From NCBI GenBank assembly GCA_032718475.1, contig JAUCBJ010006792.1:26022-90021 (forward strand): DNA of 64,000 nucleotides, in the 5' to 3' direction. The notes beneath the pieces were generated by a model. The model did no database searches. It saw nothing but the letters and a program-made list of their open reading frames with translations, and was not told where the DNA came from. This document shows, in pieces, positions 1-11,060 of this stretch (position 1 is its first letter; every line of letters begins with the position of its first letter). This DNA comes from Nemertoderma westbladi. Its lineage: Eukaryota > Xenacoelomorpha > Nemertodermatida > Nemertodermatidae. The position numbers and the translations under genes were made by a program.

Positions 1-888
1 CCACAATCACTCCAAGATCGCGATACGAATTAACATTTGCAAGTTGCGTATCATTAATTCTATATGATGAAGGCATAGCTACATTACCAAGGGTGAGGCT
101 TTTACATTTTGTTTCTTCTAAATTCAACTGCCAATCACTAGACCAACTGGAAAAAATATCAAGATTTTTCTGCAGTAATATACGGTTATCAATATTATCA
201 GCACTCAGGGAACTCAGCACCACTCTACCACATATTATCTTGCCCCTCTAACCGGAAATCAATTTCAACGTGGGCGGAAGAAGAGTAGGAATCTTGTACA
301 TTTAAATTTATTTTAATGTATATTTATAATATATTGCTATATATTTTAAGTATATTGTTATTTGCCAATATCACGGCGTAATTCATTCATTATTTTAATA
401 TTACGAAAAGCACAAAATATCTTGGTATCGTCAGCAAAGAGCCTAGAATTAATACCGGAAAGGTGCGTAGGCATATCATTAATGAAAATAATAAATAATA
501 GGGGACCGACACACGAACCCTGTGCTACACCCGATATAACTTTGTAAAAATTAGAAAAGCTTTCACCTATTTTCACTCGCTGAACACGATCAGTTAAATA
601 GCTGGCAAACCAGCGATGCAAATTACCTGTAATTCCATAACATTTAAGTTTAAGTAACAATTTACTAGGCACAACAGAGTCAAATGCCTTGGCATAGTCT
701 GTGTATACTACATCAGTAAAACATTTTGCATTAAGGGCAGTTGCCCAATTATAGGTGCAGTCTAAAAGTTGAGTGGTAGTGCTACGGCCCTTAATAAATC
801 CGTATTGTTCATCTTTTATTAAATTGTTCCTTTTTAAAAAACGCGACATTTCATGAACTATGATTTGAACTAGAGTCCAGCTCACCAA
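1..888 (-). pseudogene. LINE (non-LTR retrotransposon) reverse transcriptase, broken and 5'-truncated
   Basis: The minus strand encodes the palm of a non-LTR reverse transcriptase. From 888 down to 361 the visible motifs are DYAKAFDSV (motif A, first catalytic Asp), GVAQGSCVGPLLFIIFINDM (motif B) and LFADDTKIF (motif C, FADD). After a break, positions about 2-206 encode the thumb in another frame, with LQKNLDIFSSWSSDWQLN and NSYRDLGVIV. This order and these motifs fit Jockey/CR1-like LINEs. The N-terminal part and any endonuclease are missing above about 888, as expected for 5' truncation, and the 3' end runs out of the window. Two frames and an interposed non-coding block make it a dead copy. 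The clade is not resolved. Confidence 0.88.
211..357. other. Non-coding block interrupting the LINE
   Basis: About 145 bp lie between the palm-encoding and thumb-encoding parts of the LINE. The block is very AT-rich towards 357 and has no coding match to the enzyme. It is either a small insertion or decayed LINE sequence. The edges are approximate because the linker between palm and thumb varies among LINEs. Confidence 0.45.
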
Positions 889-900
889 CAGAGTGCCATC

Positions 901-1040
901 GGATCCGATCTGAACCGATCGGATCCAACAGCTTCAAACACTTTCAGACAAACTCCAACAGTCCAACAACTTCAAACAGATTGAGACAGTTTCAAACAGA
1001 TTCAAACAGTTTCAAACAGAATCAGACAACTTCCAACAAC
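901..1040. repeat. Inverted repeat plus degenerate TTCAAACAGA minisatellite
   Basis: A perfect 10-bp inverted repeat (GGATCCGATC at 901-910 and its complement at 917-926) leads into about ten imperfect copies of a roughly 10-bp unit resembling TTCAAACAGA or TTCCAACAAC. This is a simple tandem array beside the truncated 5' side of the LINE. Confidence 0.7.
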
Positions 1041-1289
1041 CTGTCAATCACTCCACCCACACTCAACCGCAACCCCAACTCAACTCCCATCTTCTTGCGC
1101 GCAGATAGAATGAAAGCTTTTGAAACTACTAAAGGAACTCCATTCATAAAGCCACAATAACGACAGAGTGGACTGGCCACTGGCGGCGCCCTTGAACATT
1201 CACACTGTAACTTAAGCTGACCTGAAGGAACAGCCCATTAGGGAGGTCGGTATTTCTCTTTATTCCTGCCGCTATCTTTGAATAACACA
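1041..1289. other. No recognisable feature
   Basis: This stretch between the minisatellite and the predicted LTR has no motif or convincing reading frame. It is probably the flank into which element A inserted; the bases just before 1290 do not match those before the second LTR copy at 44607. Confidence 0.4.
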
Positions 1290-2515
1290 TGTAAAAGCTT
1301 CTGTGGGATATAACTGGCCCCTTTTGCTTCGCAATCCAGTTTCCCCCCAAGCGCTGGAATACTCTAAAAATGTTCTCTAACTGTATATATATTCCCCTCG
1401 CCCGCAAGGTACCGTTACAGGTGTTTTAACGGACATAAAAGTCATTCTTCTATATACGTGCTTTAGCGGACATGGTAAGGCAAAAAACCTGCAATGCACC
1501 AAATACCTTTACACGGCTTGGCCTTGATGATTCAGATTGCGACATCTAGCAGCTGGTTGCTGGCATGGAAACAGCCATTGGACGCATGGTTCTTTGTTTG
1601 GCTTGAGCCAATCAGAGCGATTTTTTCTGTCGACGTGTAGATATTCGGCCGATCATACTAGGAGTGTTTAGTCTTACTGTTTTTCTTGATATAGTTTTGT
1701 TGTAGCTATCTAGGCCAGGAACACCGGCTCTAGAGTCAACTCGTTTTCATACTTTAGAAGAAACATTAGTAGGCTTAAATTATAGAGCGTATAACTGTTA
1801 TCTTAACAACTCATATCAATCAGTGCAGTCTTGTCACATCTTGTCATATCATATGTTAACCTACCGTCTTAATGCTTTTTACTGTTGTTATATTTTGTAT
1901 TAGTTGGTTGAATATTATTTGGAGAACATTTATAAAGAACCCAAATTTCCCAATTTTCTTGATACACTACAGGTTAGAGAGACGGGTTATATATAGCGAT
2001 TGCGACTTATATTATTGTGTATGTAGTGAATTTAATGCTATTTGATAAGCACTACATTGTTCCGTTGCTGTTCTCTTTATATATGATAAAAATCATTGAC
2101 GGTCGGCAAATTAGTGGGCAGTATTGTGTGTTACCGGTAGTGTGCATGATTGTGACTGATAACTAAGCATTTCCTAAAGAATGCGCCTCATACGTGAATC
2201 ATAAGCCTTACCGACTTGCCGTTGTGATTAGTATAAGTCATATCTCTGTTTACCTAGATAGAGCGCCACGTCCTAAAGGAACTGTTAATATTTTCCCGAA
2301 AGTAAATAATATTAGTCAGAAATTTATTAACGATCAATCGAATAATACAATACAGTAAGCTTACACTGCAATAATAATCTAAGCCCTCAGAATCCAGTCT
2401 CCCGGGTATATCCAGCGGGTGAATGGACGCGCACTAGGCTGGCTTCTGCTAATGTTGTGTTTATTGGTATTAAATATTTGTCATCTTCTAAAGTCTATTT
2501 ATAAACCAAAAGACA
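1290..2515 (+). repeat. Predicted 5' LTR of BEL/Pao-like element A
   Basis: Homology between the two element copies begins abruptly at TGTAAAAGC here and at 44607. Both copies carry AAAAGACA about 1225 bp later, just before a conserved TGGCAGG, so TGT...ACA ends of 1226 and 1225 bp are predicted. The first 95 bp are nearly identical between copies and the rest is clearly diverged. A CCAAT box in an identical 12-bp context (1608-1619 and 44992-45003) and the block around AGAGCGCCACGTCC (about 2260 and 45594) stand out as conserved and could be promoter parts. The right edge is inferred, because no third LTR copy was found. Confidence 0.55.
1608..1619 (+). promoter_or_regulatory. Conserved CCAAT box in the LTR of element A
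   Basis: CCAATCAGAGCG is identical at 1608-1619 and 44992-45003, inside a part of the LTR that is otherwise strongly diverged. It lies 318 and 385 bp from the LTR starts. Conservation in a diverged context suggests a transcription-factor site; function is inferred. Confidence 0.4.
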
Positions 2516-2524
2516 TATAAATTT

Positions 2525-2539
2525 TGGCAGGTTAAACTG
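2525..2539 (+). other. Candidate primer-binding site of element A
   Basis: TGGCAGGTTAAACTG starts 9 nt after the predicted LTR end and is present at the same place after the second LTR (45841). Primer-binding sites usually begin with TGG, the complement of the tRNA CCA end. I could not match it to a tRNA. Confidence 0.3.
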
Positions 2540-2632
2540 CTAAAGGTCTTCAAAAGCGCGTACAATAACAGTTATTGACTTTATTGCAGTAAGCAATAAA
2601 GTTGAAAGTACCGGTCGACCGGTAAAACCTGA

Positions 2633-2759
2633 ACCGGTACTTCTGTAGGTCAGTAGGCCCAACTGCCAGAACCGGTACTGCTGTAGGTCCGTAGGTCCAA
2701 CTGCCAGAACCGGTACTTCTGTAGGTCCGTAGGCCCAACTGTCCTAACCGGTACTTCCA
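2633..2759 (+). repeat. 38-bp tandem repeat, about 3.3 copies
   Basis: Units start with ACCGGTACT at 2633, 2671, 2709 and (partial) 2747, a strict 38-bp period. Element B has only a trace of this at 45930-46010, so the array expanded in A or contracted in B. Confidence 0.9.
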
Positions 2760-2936
2760 GTATAAGTCCATTAGTATTATTCGATTTGATTATTGCATAC
2801 CGGTAGGCTGTTTAAGAGATTAGGGACTGTACACCCCATGTTTCTTTTGGAGCTTACTTATTTCTGTCAGTTTTATTTACATGTAAGTTAATATTGAGCT
2901 GAAGACGTGTAAGTCTGCTCAGATTGTTCAGATAAT

Positions 2937-3512
2937 TGTAGGCCGGACTGTTGTCGGATTGTTGTTGGGTTTGGAGAGATTACTGCGTGTGTAGAGTTTG
3001 TCCGATAGAGTGCCAGTTAGTAAGTTGGGGCAGCCATAGCTGTAAGGTCAATCCCCTCTTAAAGAATAAGTCGTACTACCGTGTTAGAACGCATACTAAC
3101 TAACCATTTTGGAATCTGCACATACTGTAGTTTATTTAGGCTTGACAGTATTCTGCCAACGTTTTGGCCTGTGTTTGTTTGTGTAGTCTGTTCAGGTACC
3201 GTAATAGTTATTACTCAGATATTTTGTAGGCTGGATTGTTGTCTAGCTATTATTAGGTCTGAAGAGATTGCTGCTTGTGTAGAGTTTGTCTGATGAAGTG
3301 CCAGTTAGTAAGTTGGGGCAGCCATAGCTGTAAGGTCAATCCCCTCTTAAAGAATAAGTCGTACTACCGTGTTAGAACGCATACTAACTAACCATTTTGG
3401 AATCTGCACATACAGTAGTTTATTTAGGCTTGGTGGTAGTCTGCCAGCGTTTTGGTTTGTATTTGTTTGAGTATTCTGTACGGGTAGCGTAATATTTATT
3501 ATTCAGAGTTTA
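2937..3512 (+). repeat. 288-bp direct tandem duplication in the leader
   Basis: Two adjacent copies with a 288-bp period (for example AGTGCCAGTTAG at 3009 and 3297). The block around GGGGCAGCCATAGCTGTAAG is almost identical between copies while the remainder has drifted. The same duplication exists in element B (46182-46750, period 287), so it predates the split of A and B. Confidence 0.9.
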
Positions 3513-4442
3513 AGCAATTATTCGCAACATTCATGTCCTCAAGTTTATTCCTACAGTAATTGTGCTTGTTACACATACCGTTATAGTTAAATTAACCCCG
3601 GTACTACACGGGCTGCTTGGCGTAGGAAAAGACTGGTGACTTTGTGCTTCGGTCACTCCAGCAGATGCCGTGGTTCTTTTAACTGTTCAAGTATATTTAA
3701 CTACTGATTATTTGTTGTACCAGTACTTGTACCTAATTTAGGGTTTAGTGTACAGTGCTTTCCGAGGTAATTAGTGTGTAGGCAGTATATTTTGTGTTGT
3801 AAAGTGGTTAATAGGCACGCTGGATCTGGTAGTCCGCGGTAATTAACTTCTAGGTAGGAACACTCCGTGATACATAACGTAGTACCTATAGCGATACGGT
3901 TATAGGTCGTCAGGCGGTGGTATTTTCCTATCTGGACAACGCAGTGTATTTACTACTACTTATTATTTTAAAATACCGTAGTACCCTGTCCGTTGTAATA
4001 ACCAGAAATCTAACCCTTTGTTAGGCTGGTTTGTAGACTTCCTGTAAAATTACCCTAAAAATTCGTACGTAATATTTTTGTTGTGTTTAATTAGAGATTT
4101 AATCTCACCCGTATCGTAAGTAATTTGTAGTATTAAGTAACTTAGGTAAATTAGAATTATCTGTTTTAGTGTCCCATAAATAGCACTTTACTGAGAGCGC
4201 CCAGCTTCTGTGTAGTGACCCCCAGAAATAATAACATTTATTTCGAATATTGAAAAAACCCATTTTAAACGGGTATATAAATATTATAAATCAACTCAAA
4301 CGATTTATAAATAGTAGGCCTGCCATACAACAACTAGGTCTCAATATCAGTTGGACTACTGCTTAAATAACGGTAATAAAGTAAGTTAAAGTAACCAAGT
4401 AACTCTAAAATATTCAGAAATTCAATTATTCTAAAATAATTG

Positions 4443-4690
4443 ACATACCGGTATTTACCATAGGCTTACTATATTTATTTCTATAAATTTGAGCTGAAAT
4501 CATACCGGTATTCTGTAATTAATTCTAGTTCATAATTATACTTATATATACTATAAGTGTAAGCTGCATACCGGTATTCACGATAGGCCTATTATATATT
4601 TATATATATTTGTGCTAAAATTATATACCGGTACTCTGTGACAAACCTAGTTTACAATACTTATATATACTATAAGTGTATACCGGTATT
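4443..4690 (+). repeat. About 123-bp tandem repeat around TACCGGTA palindromes
   Basis: Two and a part copies beginning CATACCGGTATT at about 4444 and 4568, then a truncated copy near 4680. Each contains a TATATATACTATAAGTGTA segment and a second TACCGGTA palindrome. Element B carries the same arrangement at 47680-47930. Confidence 0.8.
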
Positions 4691-4797
4691 CTAATATACT
4701 GTAATAAATTACCGGTACTAGGTCAACGGTCATACTGAACTACTAGACTTGCTTTAACTGTAACTATAGCAGTAAGCATTCAACTGTATAGCTAAAT

Positions 4798-7290
4798 ATG
4801 TCTGACACCCAGCAAAATCTGTCAGACAGTCTAATCGATACAACCATCTGTGACTCAGATAGGAGTTTGGAGCGATTAAGAAAGGAGTTCAGCTCACCTC
4901 CTACTGAAAGAAAGGTCATCCCTCCAGCAGTAGTATCAGACCCTAAGCTAATCCAACACCATAGGTCTATCATCGGCACTCGGGCCCAAGTCAAACGGAA
5001 CCAGGAAGCAGCTGTCCCACAGCAGCAACAGCCTAGTCAAGAAACTTGTTCCCAGCGATCCGATAGCTCCAGTAATTCGGATACTGTCGAGCTGACCCCG
5101 AACGCGGATTGCAGATGGCGGCTAAAGCCTACTCGGACCCCCTTCTCACCCTTCCTGCCGCAGTGCTAACTACTATATTGATTGCGATGGAGGAACATCA
5201 AGCCGATTGGGCGAGAAATAAGCGAGCGACCCAAGATAATTATGCGGGATACGCCAGGGAAGAATAGATGTCTATTGTCGAGTCACAATGGAACTTTCCC
5301 GGACCCGGACTCCCGTTAGATCTGTCCGAGGCTACTTGGTAAGATACACACAGGATGGGAGTGGCTAAAGATACGATGGATCCAGCTGTTTGGAAGAGGT
5401 CGGCAGCAGGATATGTGCAGGGATTCTTCGGCTCCTTAGAGCGATTAGAAGAACAACTGTTTCGACAACCCCAAGGACCTCAAGAGCAGGAAGAACTGCT
5501 ATACCAAGTACGCGAAAGAACCCTACGCATTCGACTAATCCTATCAGCTTTTGAGGAAACTTCCAAAAGAAGACAGGACACGTTGCTGCAGGTTGCTGTC
5601 AAAACTTGGTTCCAGCGGGTAGGTCTCAAAGTACAAGAAACGGACCAGTGGAAATCCCAGCTGTCTGAGAGACTAACCTATGAAGAACCAACCGATGCCA
5701 CCCTTTCTCAAGTGGAAGGCGAAGAGACCGCAGAGAGACCACGAACGAGAGACGCCATAGACATTTATCTGTCCGACTATCAGCGATTCCTAGGAGACAA
5801 AGAGTTGAGGAGACGGCTGTCTGGACTTTCCCCTAATAGTGAAGGAACCCAGCGTGTGTTAGACTCAATCGATGCTGAAATGTTAGCTGCTAACCAAGCT
5901 GAATTTGATGAAAAACTCCGCCTCACTAGAGTCCAAGAAGAACAAGTAAAGAAAAGACGGATTGAGGAACGAAAGGCGGCAGCAGTAGCAGCGGTAATGG
6001 CAGAAGCAGAAGTGGACCGAAAGGCAGCAGCAGCGGCAGCGGCAATGGCAGAAGCAGAAGTGGAAAGAAAGACAGCAGCAGTAGCAGCGGCAATGGCAGA
6101 AGCAGAAGTGGAAAGAAAGGCAGCAAAGGCAGTGGCAGAAGCAGAACGGAGAGCGTCTGAGGAGACTACCCAACTGGAGTTGGAAAATCTGCAAGAGACG
6201 CAAGACAACATAAATAAACAGTTAACTGCTAGTCACATGCAGATGATGAGAAAATCTACTCCCAAACGCCAGGGATACACATCATCGGAAGAAAGCGAAA
6301 CCACCGATCCTGAAGGCGGAGGAAATAGATCTCGTCTAAGCAGGCGTAGAAAAACATCTTACCGTCACAAATTGCCTGATTTGCCCCCAGCTGTTAGAAG
6401 ACAACTAGCTAGCACAGACTTGAGTAGTATAGAACCTACAGACCAAATTATTAAGGTCAAAAGACTCCCTACTATAGTTGATGAGCCTGAAATAATTAGG
6501 CCTGTCGTTCCCAAAGTCACTCCTGTGTTAGAGACCCCTGTACTTCCAGAGCTTAACTCTAAATTCCCTTTACACAGTACTACACTGCCTGTGCCCGGTA
6601 GAACAGTCCATGAGAATATCCCTGTCCTGGAAGCTGAGAGAGAAATCAAAGATTTGTCTCCCGTCGTCCCACATCAGCCCGCTACAATGTTGGCGACTCC
6701 CGCTTCGGCGGTCGAGTGGGTAGAGGAGGGACGGCGGGGGATGAATCTCCTGCTCGGACAGATGCAGGAGACTGTCTACCAACTTAAGGGAACAGTAAGG
6801 GAAGGTAGGGCAGAATTGCAAGAAGTGCAGCAAAGTATCGCGCTAGAACGCGACAAATTAGTCAATATACAAAATGGTATACCAATACCCCCTGTAAAAT
6901 TGTGTCAACCTGTTAGGTCTGAAGTATTACATGCGCAAGGTGTGGAGCCTACACGCATCTATACTGCTAGTGAAGTAGAAACTCCTATAGCAAACCCTAT
7001 TAAGGGTGATTATAGACCTGTTATTAATGATATCCCCTATAGACCTGACAATGATCCGAGAAATTTATATACCGATAATTCGATATTAAATAACACGATG
7101 GCCCAAGAAAGCTTTACGCGTCAGATGGCTAGAACAGAAGCCCGCCAAGCGGTCAAAGTGGGAGAGATCGTCAAATTCAATGGAGATGAGATGAAATGGT
7201 TACCTTTCAACGAATATTACAAAGATAGCATACAAAACTCTGTACTATCTAACGGAGAGAAACTTAGGTTCCTCATCGCTATTGGACATC
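4798..7290 (+). pseudogene. gag: BEL/Pao gag, N-terminal part (element A), disrupted
   Basis: The reading frame starts at ATG 4798 and follows the intact element B Gag (48060) closely. Recognisable parts are an acidic Ser-rich start, an Ala/Glu-rich coiled coil at about 5930-6230 (here with 20-residue repeats), and the start of the capsid-like DUF1759 region at about 7150-7278 (KFNGDEMKWLPFNEYY). Lesions relative to B are a single-base loss near 5096-5100 that shifts the frame, TAG at 5265-5267, TAA at 5340-5342, and loss of about 40 bp just before 7280. The gene is then split by the 32-kb array; the rest resumes at 39333. Pseudogene status is certain. Confidence 0.9.
7280..7290 (+). repeat. 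Left copy of the 11-bp direct repeat flanking the 32-kb array
   Basis: TATTGGACATC occurs here and at 39333-39343, and once only in the uninterrupted gag of element B (50600-50610). It looks like a target-site duplication made when the array, or its founder, entered gag. Confidence 0.75.
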
Positions 7291-8075
7291 GTTTTTGAAA
7301 TTTTTGGTCAGAAAAAAAAAACATTGAAAAAGTATATTTTAACAAGATTTGCCTTTGCCTATGGTCAGAGAATGATCCAACTCTGTAACTTGGCAATCGC
7401 TCAAATCCATTCAGCTGAATGGCACAGTAGAGTAAACTAAAGTAAATTTCCTATACAATGTTCTGAAGGGGAGACTGACAGAGAGTATTCCAACCATAAA
7501 ACATTTTGCAATAATGTTGGCATTAATGTAGCCGATACACTGTATACCTAATAGTCATTCAGCAGGGGGAAGAGTTATTCAGCTGAGGCGGTAATAGATT
7601 GCAAACTAAACAAACCAGTTGGCAGCCTCATCGATTTATACTAAGCCTGTGTAGAACCACAAACTAAATCAACCAGTTAATATTTGCTTTGACAGAGAGT
7701 GCAGGGCCTAAACAAACAGTATGGGTGTACTAAGTACAATAATCTTGGCAACCTCATCGATTTATACTAAGCCTTGTGTAGAAATGCATTACAGTACATA
7801 AGCCATTTTTCATCAGGACACCAGCTGTCATGGGTGTTATTTTACCATTGCGCCTATGGCGTTTTTTCGTTTATCTCTATTTTTCGAGCCCAGAGGCTAT
7901 GGACGGAGTAGCCGATCATGCCAGGGACCTTAGAATCGCGGTATCTAGATGCTGTGAAAATTTCATCAAAATCGTTAGAGTAGTTTTGGCTGTAGATCAG
8001 CCAGCCAGCCAGCCAGTCAGCCAGCCAGTCAATCAGCAAACAATTCTTACAGTAATGAACCTCTTGGTTCACTAG
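7291..8075 (+). repeat. Array unit 0, left-truncated
   Basis: Begins inside the AAATTTTTGGTCAG block directly after the 11-bp gag repeat, so the front half of the unit is missing. It has the AGCC-CAGA-GGCT form of the second hairpin and ends ...GGTTCACTAG, a variant of the usual end. Confidence 0.85.
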
Positions 8076-11060
8076 TGACGGGCCTAGCGGCCCGATAAGG
8101 AACCGACTTTTTATTTTAAATAAAAGAGACAACGAGAATTAGTATAGAACTAATAATTATGTAAAAATACAATCATATTTCATACAATAATTATTAATAA
8201 ATTCGATCTATTATTAGTTGCTCCATTCTAGAACAAAATCGACCTGCAACTAGTGAAGACCTCGTTTTGGAATTTCGAAACCACGCTGGTGCGATGCGCG
8301 ATATCGTGTTTAGTTAATAAATTGATAACTCCATCAATTCATGTGCAACCAGTAATAAGAAATCGCGATAAATGTAATTAAATAAAAATTATTCTAGAAA
8401 AATTTTCCTCAAAAGGTATGAAGTCTTGGCATTGGTGACGCGAAACTAGGCTAGTGAGATTCAGGATATTGCGTTTAATATAAAAATCGAAAACTCTATC
8501 GAATTCCGTAAAGGCGTTAATAAAATACTGCAACTTTTTTGAAATTTGTAAAATTCTAGAACGAGAAAAAATTTATTTTTGAACGGCGGTGTTTGGGGTT
8601 TCGAAACATGGATAGGCTGAAAGAGGACATCGAGTTAAGTTGAAAAATGAAAACCCCATCGAATTTGGACAAAGCGTTCCGGAGTTATAGCGGATCGAAA
8701 AAAATTGACCCCCCCCAGTCGCCAAAAATTTACAGTAATTTAAAATTTTGCAAAAAAATTTTTTGGCGTTATTTTTAATGGCGAATCGATTGGCAGTACT
8801 GGCTACGAAAAATTTTTTTTGAAATTTTTGGTCAGAAAAAAAAACATGGAAAAAGTATATTTTAACAAGATTTGCCTTTGCCTATGGTCAGAGAATGATC
8901 CAACTCTGTAACTTGGCAATCGCTCAAATCCATTCAGCTGAATGGCACAGTAGAGTAAACTAAAGTAAATTTCCTATACAATGTTCTGAAGGGGAGACTG
9001 ACAGAGAGTAATCAAACAATAAAACATTTTGCAATAATGTTGGCATTAATGTAGCCGATACACTGTATACCTAATAGTCATTCAGCAGGGGGAAGAGTTA
9101 TTCAGCTGAGGCGGTAATAGATTGCAAACTAAACCAACCAGTTGGCAGCCTCATCGATTTATACTAAGCCTGTGTAGAACCACAAACTAAATCAACCAGT
9201 TAATATTTGCTTTGACAGAGAGTGCAGGGCCTAAACAAACAGTATGGGTGTACTAAGTACAATAATCTTGGCAACCTCATCGATTTATACTAAGCCTTGT
9301 GTAGAAATCCATTACATAAGCCATTTTTCATCAGGACACCAGCTGTAATGGGTGATATTTCACCATTGCGCCTATGGCGTTTTTTCGTTTATGTCCATTA
9401 TTCGAGCCCACGGCTCATGGACGAATTAGCGGAACATACCAGGGACCTTAGAATCACGGTATCTAGCCGCTGTGAAAATTTCATCAAAATCGTTAGAGTA
9501 GTTTTGGCTGTAGATCAGTCAGTCAGCCAGCCAGTCAGTCACGAGCAATTCTTACAGTAATGAACCTCTCGGTTCCTAACTAGTGACGGGCCTAGCTGCC
9601 CGATAAGGAACCGACTTTTTATTTTAAATAAAAGAGACAACGAGAATTAGTATAGAACTAATAATTATGTAAAAATACAATCATATTTCATACAATAATT
9701 ATTAATAAATTCAATCTATTATAAGTTGTTCAATTCTAGAACAAAAACGACATGCAACTAGTGAAGACCTCGTTTTGGAATTTCGAAACCACGCTAGTGC
9801 GATGCGCGATATCGTGTTTAGTTAATAAATTGAAAACTCCATCAATTCATGTGCAACCAGTAATAAGAAATCGCGATAAATGTAATTAAATAAAAATTAT
9901 TCTAGAAAAATTTTCCTCTAAAAGTATGAAGTCTTGGCATTGGTGACGTGAAACTAGGCTAGTGAGATTCAGGATATTGCGTTTAATACAAAAATCGAAA
10001 ACGCTATCGAATTCCGTAAAGGCGTTAATAAAATACTGCAACTTTTTTGAAATTTGTAAAATTCTAGAACTAGAAAAAATTAATTTTTGAACGGTGCTGT
10101 TTGGGGTTTCGAAAAATGGATAGGCTGAAAGAGGACGTCGAATTAAGTTGAAAAATAAAAACCCCATCGAATTTGGACAAAGCGTTCCGGAGTTATAGCG
10201 GACCGAAAAAAATTGACCCCCCCCCCCAGTCGCCAAAAATTTACAGTAATTTAAAATTTAGCAAAAAAAATTTTTTGCGTTATTTTTGATGGCGAATCGA
10301 TTGGCAGTACTGGCTACAAAAATTTTTTTTTGAAATTTTTGGTCAGAAAAAAAACATGGAAAAAGTATCTTTTTAAAAAGATTTGATGTCTTTGCCTATG
10401 GTCAGAGAATGATCCAACTCTGTAACTTGGCAATCGCTCAAATCCATTCAGCTGAATGGCACAGTAGAGTAAACTAAAGTAAATTCCCTTTACAATGTTC
10501 TGAAGGGGAGAGTGACAGAGAGTAATCCAACAATAAAACATTTTGCAATAATGTTGGCATTAATGTAGCCAACACACTGTGTACTTAAGTCATTCAGCTT
10601 ACATTAGCAGAGTGAGAGACTCCCATAGAATGCATTGGGAAAAGTAATTCAGCTGAGGCGATAATAGATTTCAAACTAAACCAACCAGTTAATATTTGCT
10701 TTGACAGAGTGTCCTAGGGCCTAAACAAACAGTATGGGTGTACTAAGTACAATAATCTTGGCAACCTCATCGATTTACATACTAAGCCTTGTGTAGAAAT
10801 CCATTACATAAGCCATTTTTCATCACGACACCAGCTGTTATTGGTGTTATTTTACCATTGCGCCTATGGCGTTTTTTCGTTTATGTCTATTTTTCGAGCC
10901 CGCGGCTCATGGACGAAATAGCGGAACATACCAGGGACCTTAGAATCGAGGTATCTAGCCACTGTAAAAATTTCATCAAAATCGTTAGAGTAGTTTTGGC
11001 TGTAGATCAGTCAGCCAGTCAGCCAACAATTCTTACAGTAATGAACCTCTCGGTTCCTAA
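8076..11060 (+). repeat. Array units 1 and 2 (type 1, full length)
   Basis: Two complete units, 8076-9583 and 9584-11060, in the canonical order, each starting with the CGGGCC-TAGC-GGCCCG hairpin and ending with the GAACC-TCTC-GGTTC hairpin. They differ by scattered substitutions and small indels. At the end of unit 2 the bases CTA of CTAACTAG are lost. Confidence 0.88.

Larger units (their letters stand above)
2516..4797 (+). other. Repeat-filled 5' leader of element A
   Basis: About 2.3 kb of non-coding sequence separates the predicted LTR from the gag start codon. It is homologous along its length to 45832-48059 in element B. It holds a palindrome of two ACCGGT blocks around a central CG (about 2609-2622, also kept in B), three nested tandem-repeat families (annotated separately) and many ACCGGT/TACCGGTA sites. 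No frame of useful length is shared by both copies, so it is treated as untranslated leader, unusually long for this element type. Confidence 0.6.

Noticed and set aside
3081-3293. 70-residue frame in the leader of element A
   Set aside because: No ATG start, lies in the 288-bp duplication, and is not conserved in element B.
5780-6211. Antisense Ser/Ala- or Leu/Pro-rich frames opposite the gag coiled coil
   Set aside because: They are shadows of the Ala/Glu/Lys codons of gag on the other strand.
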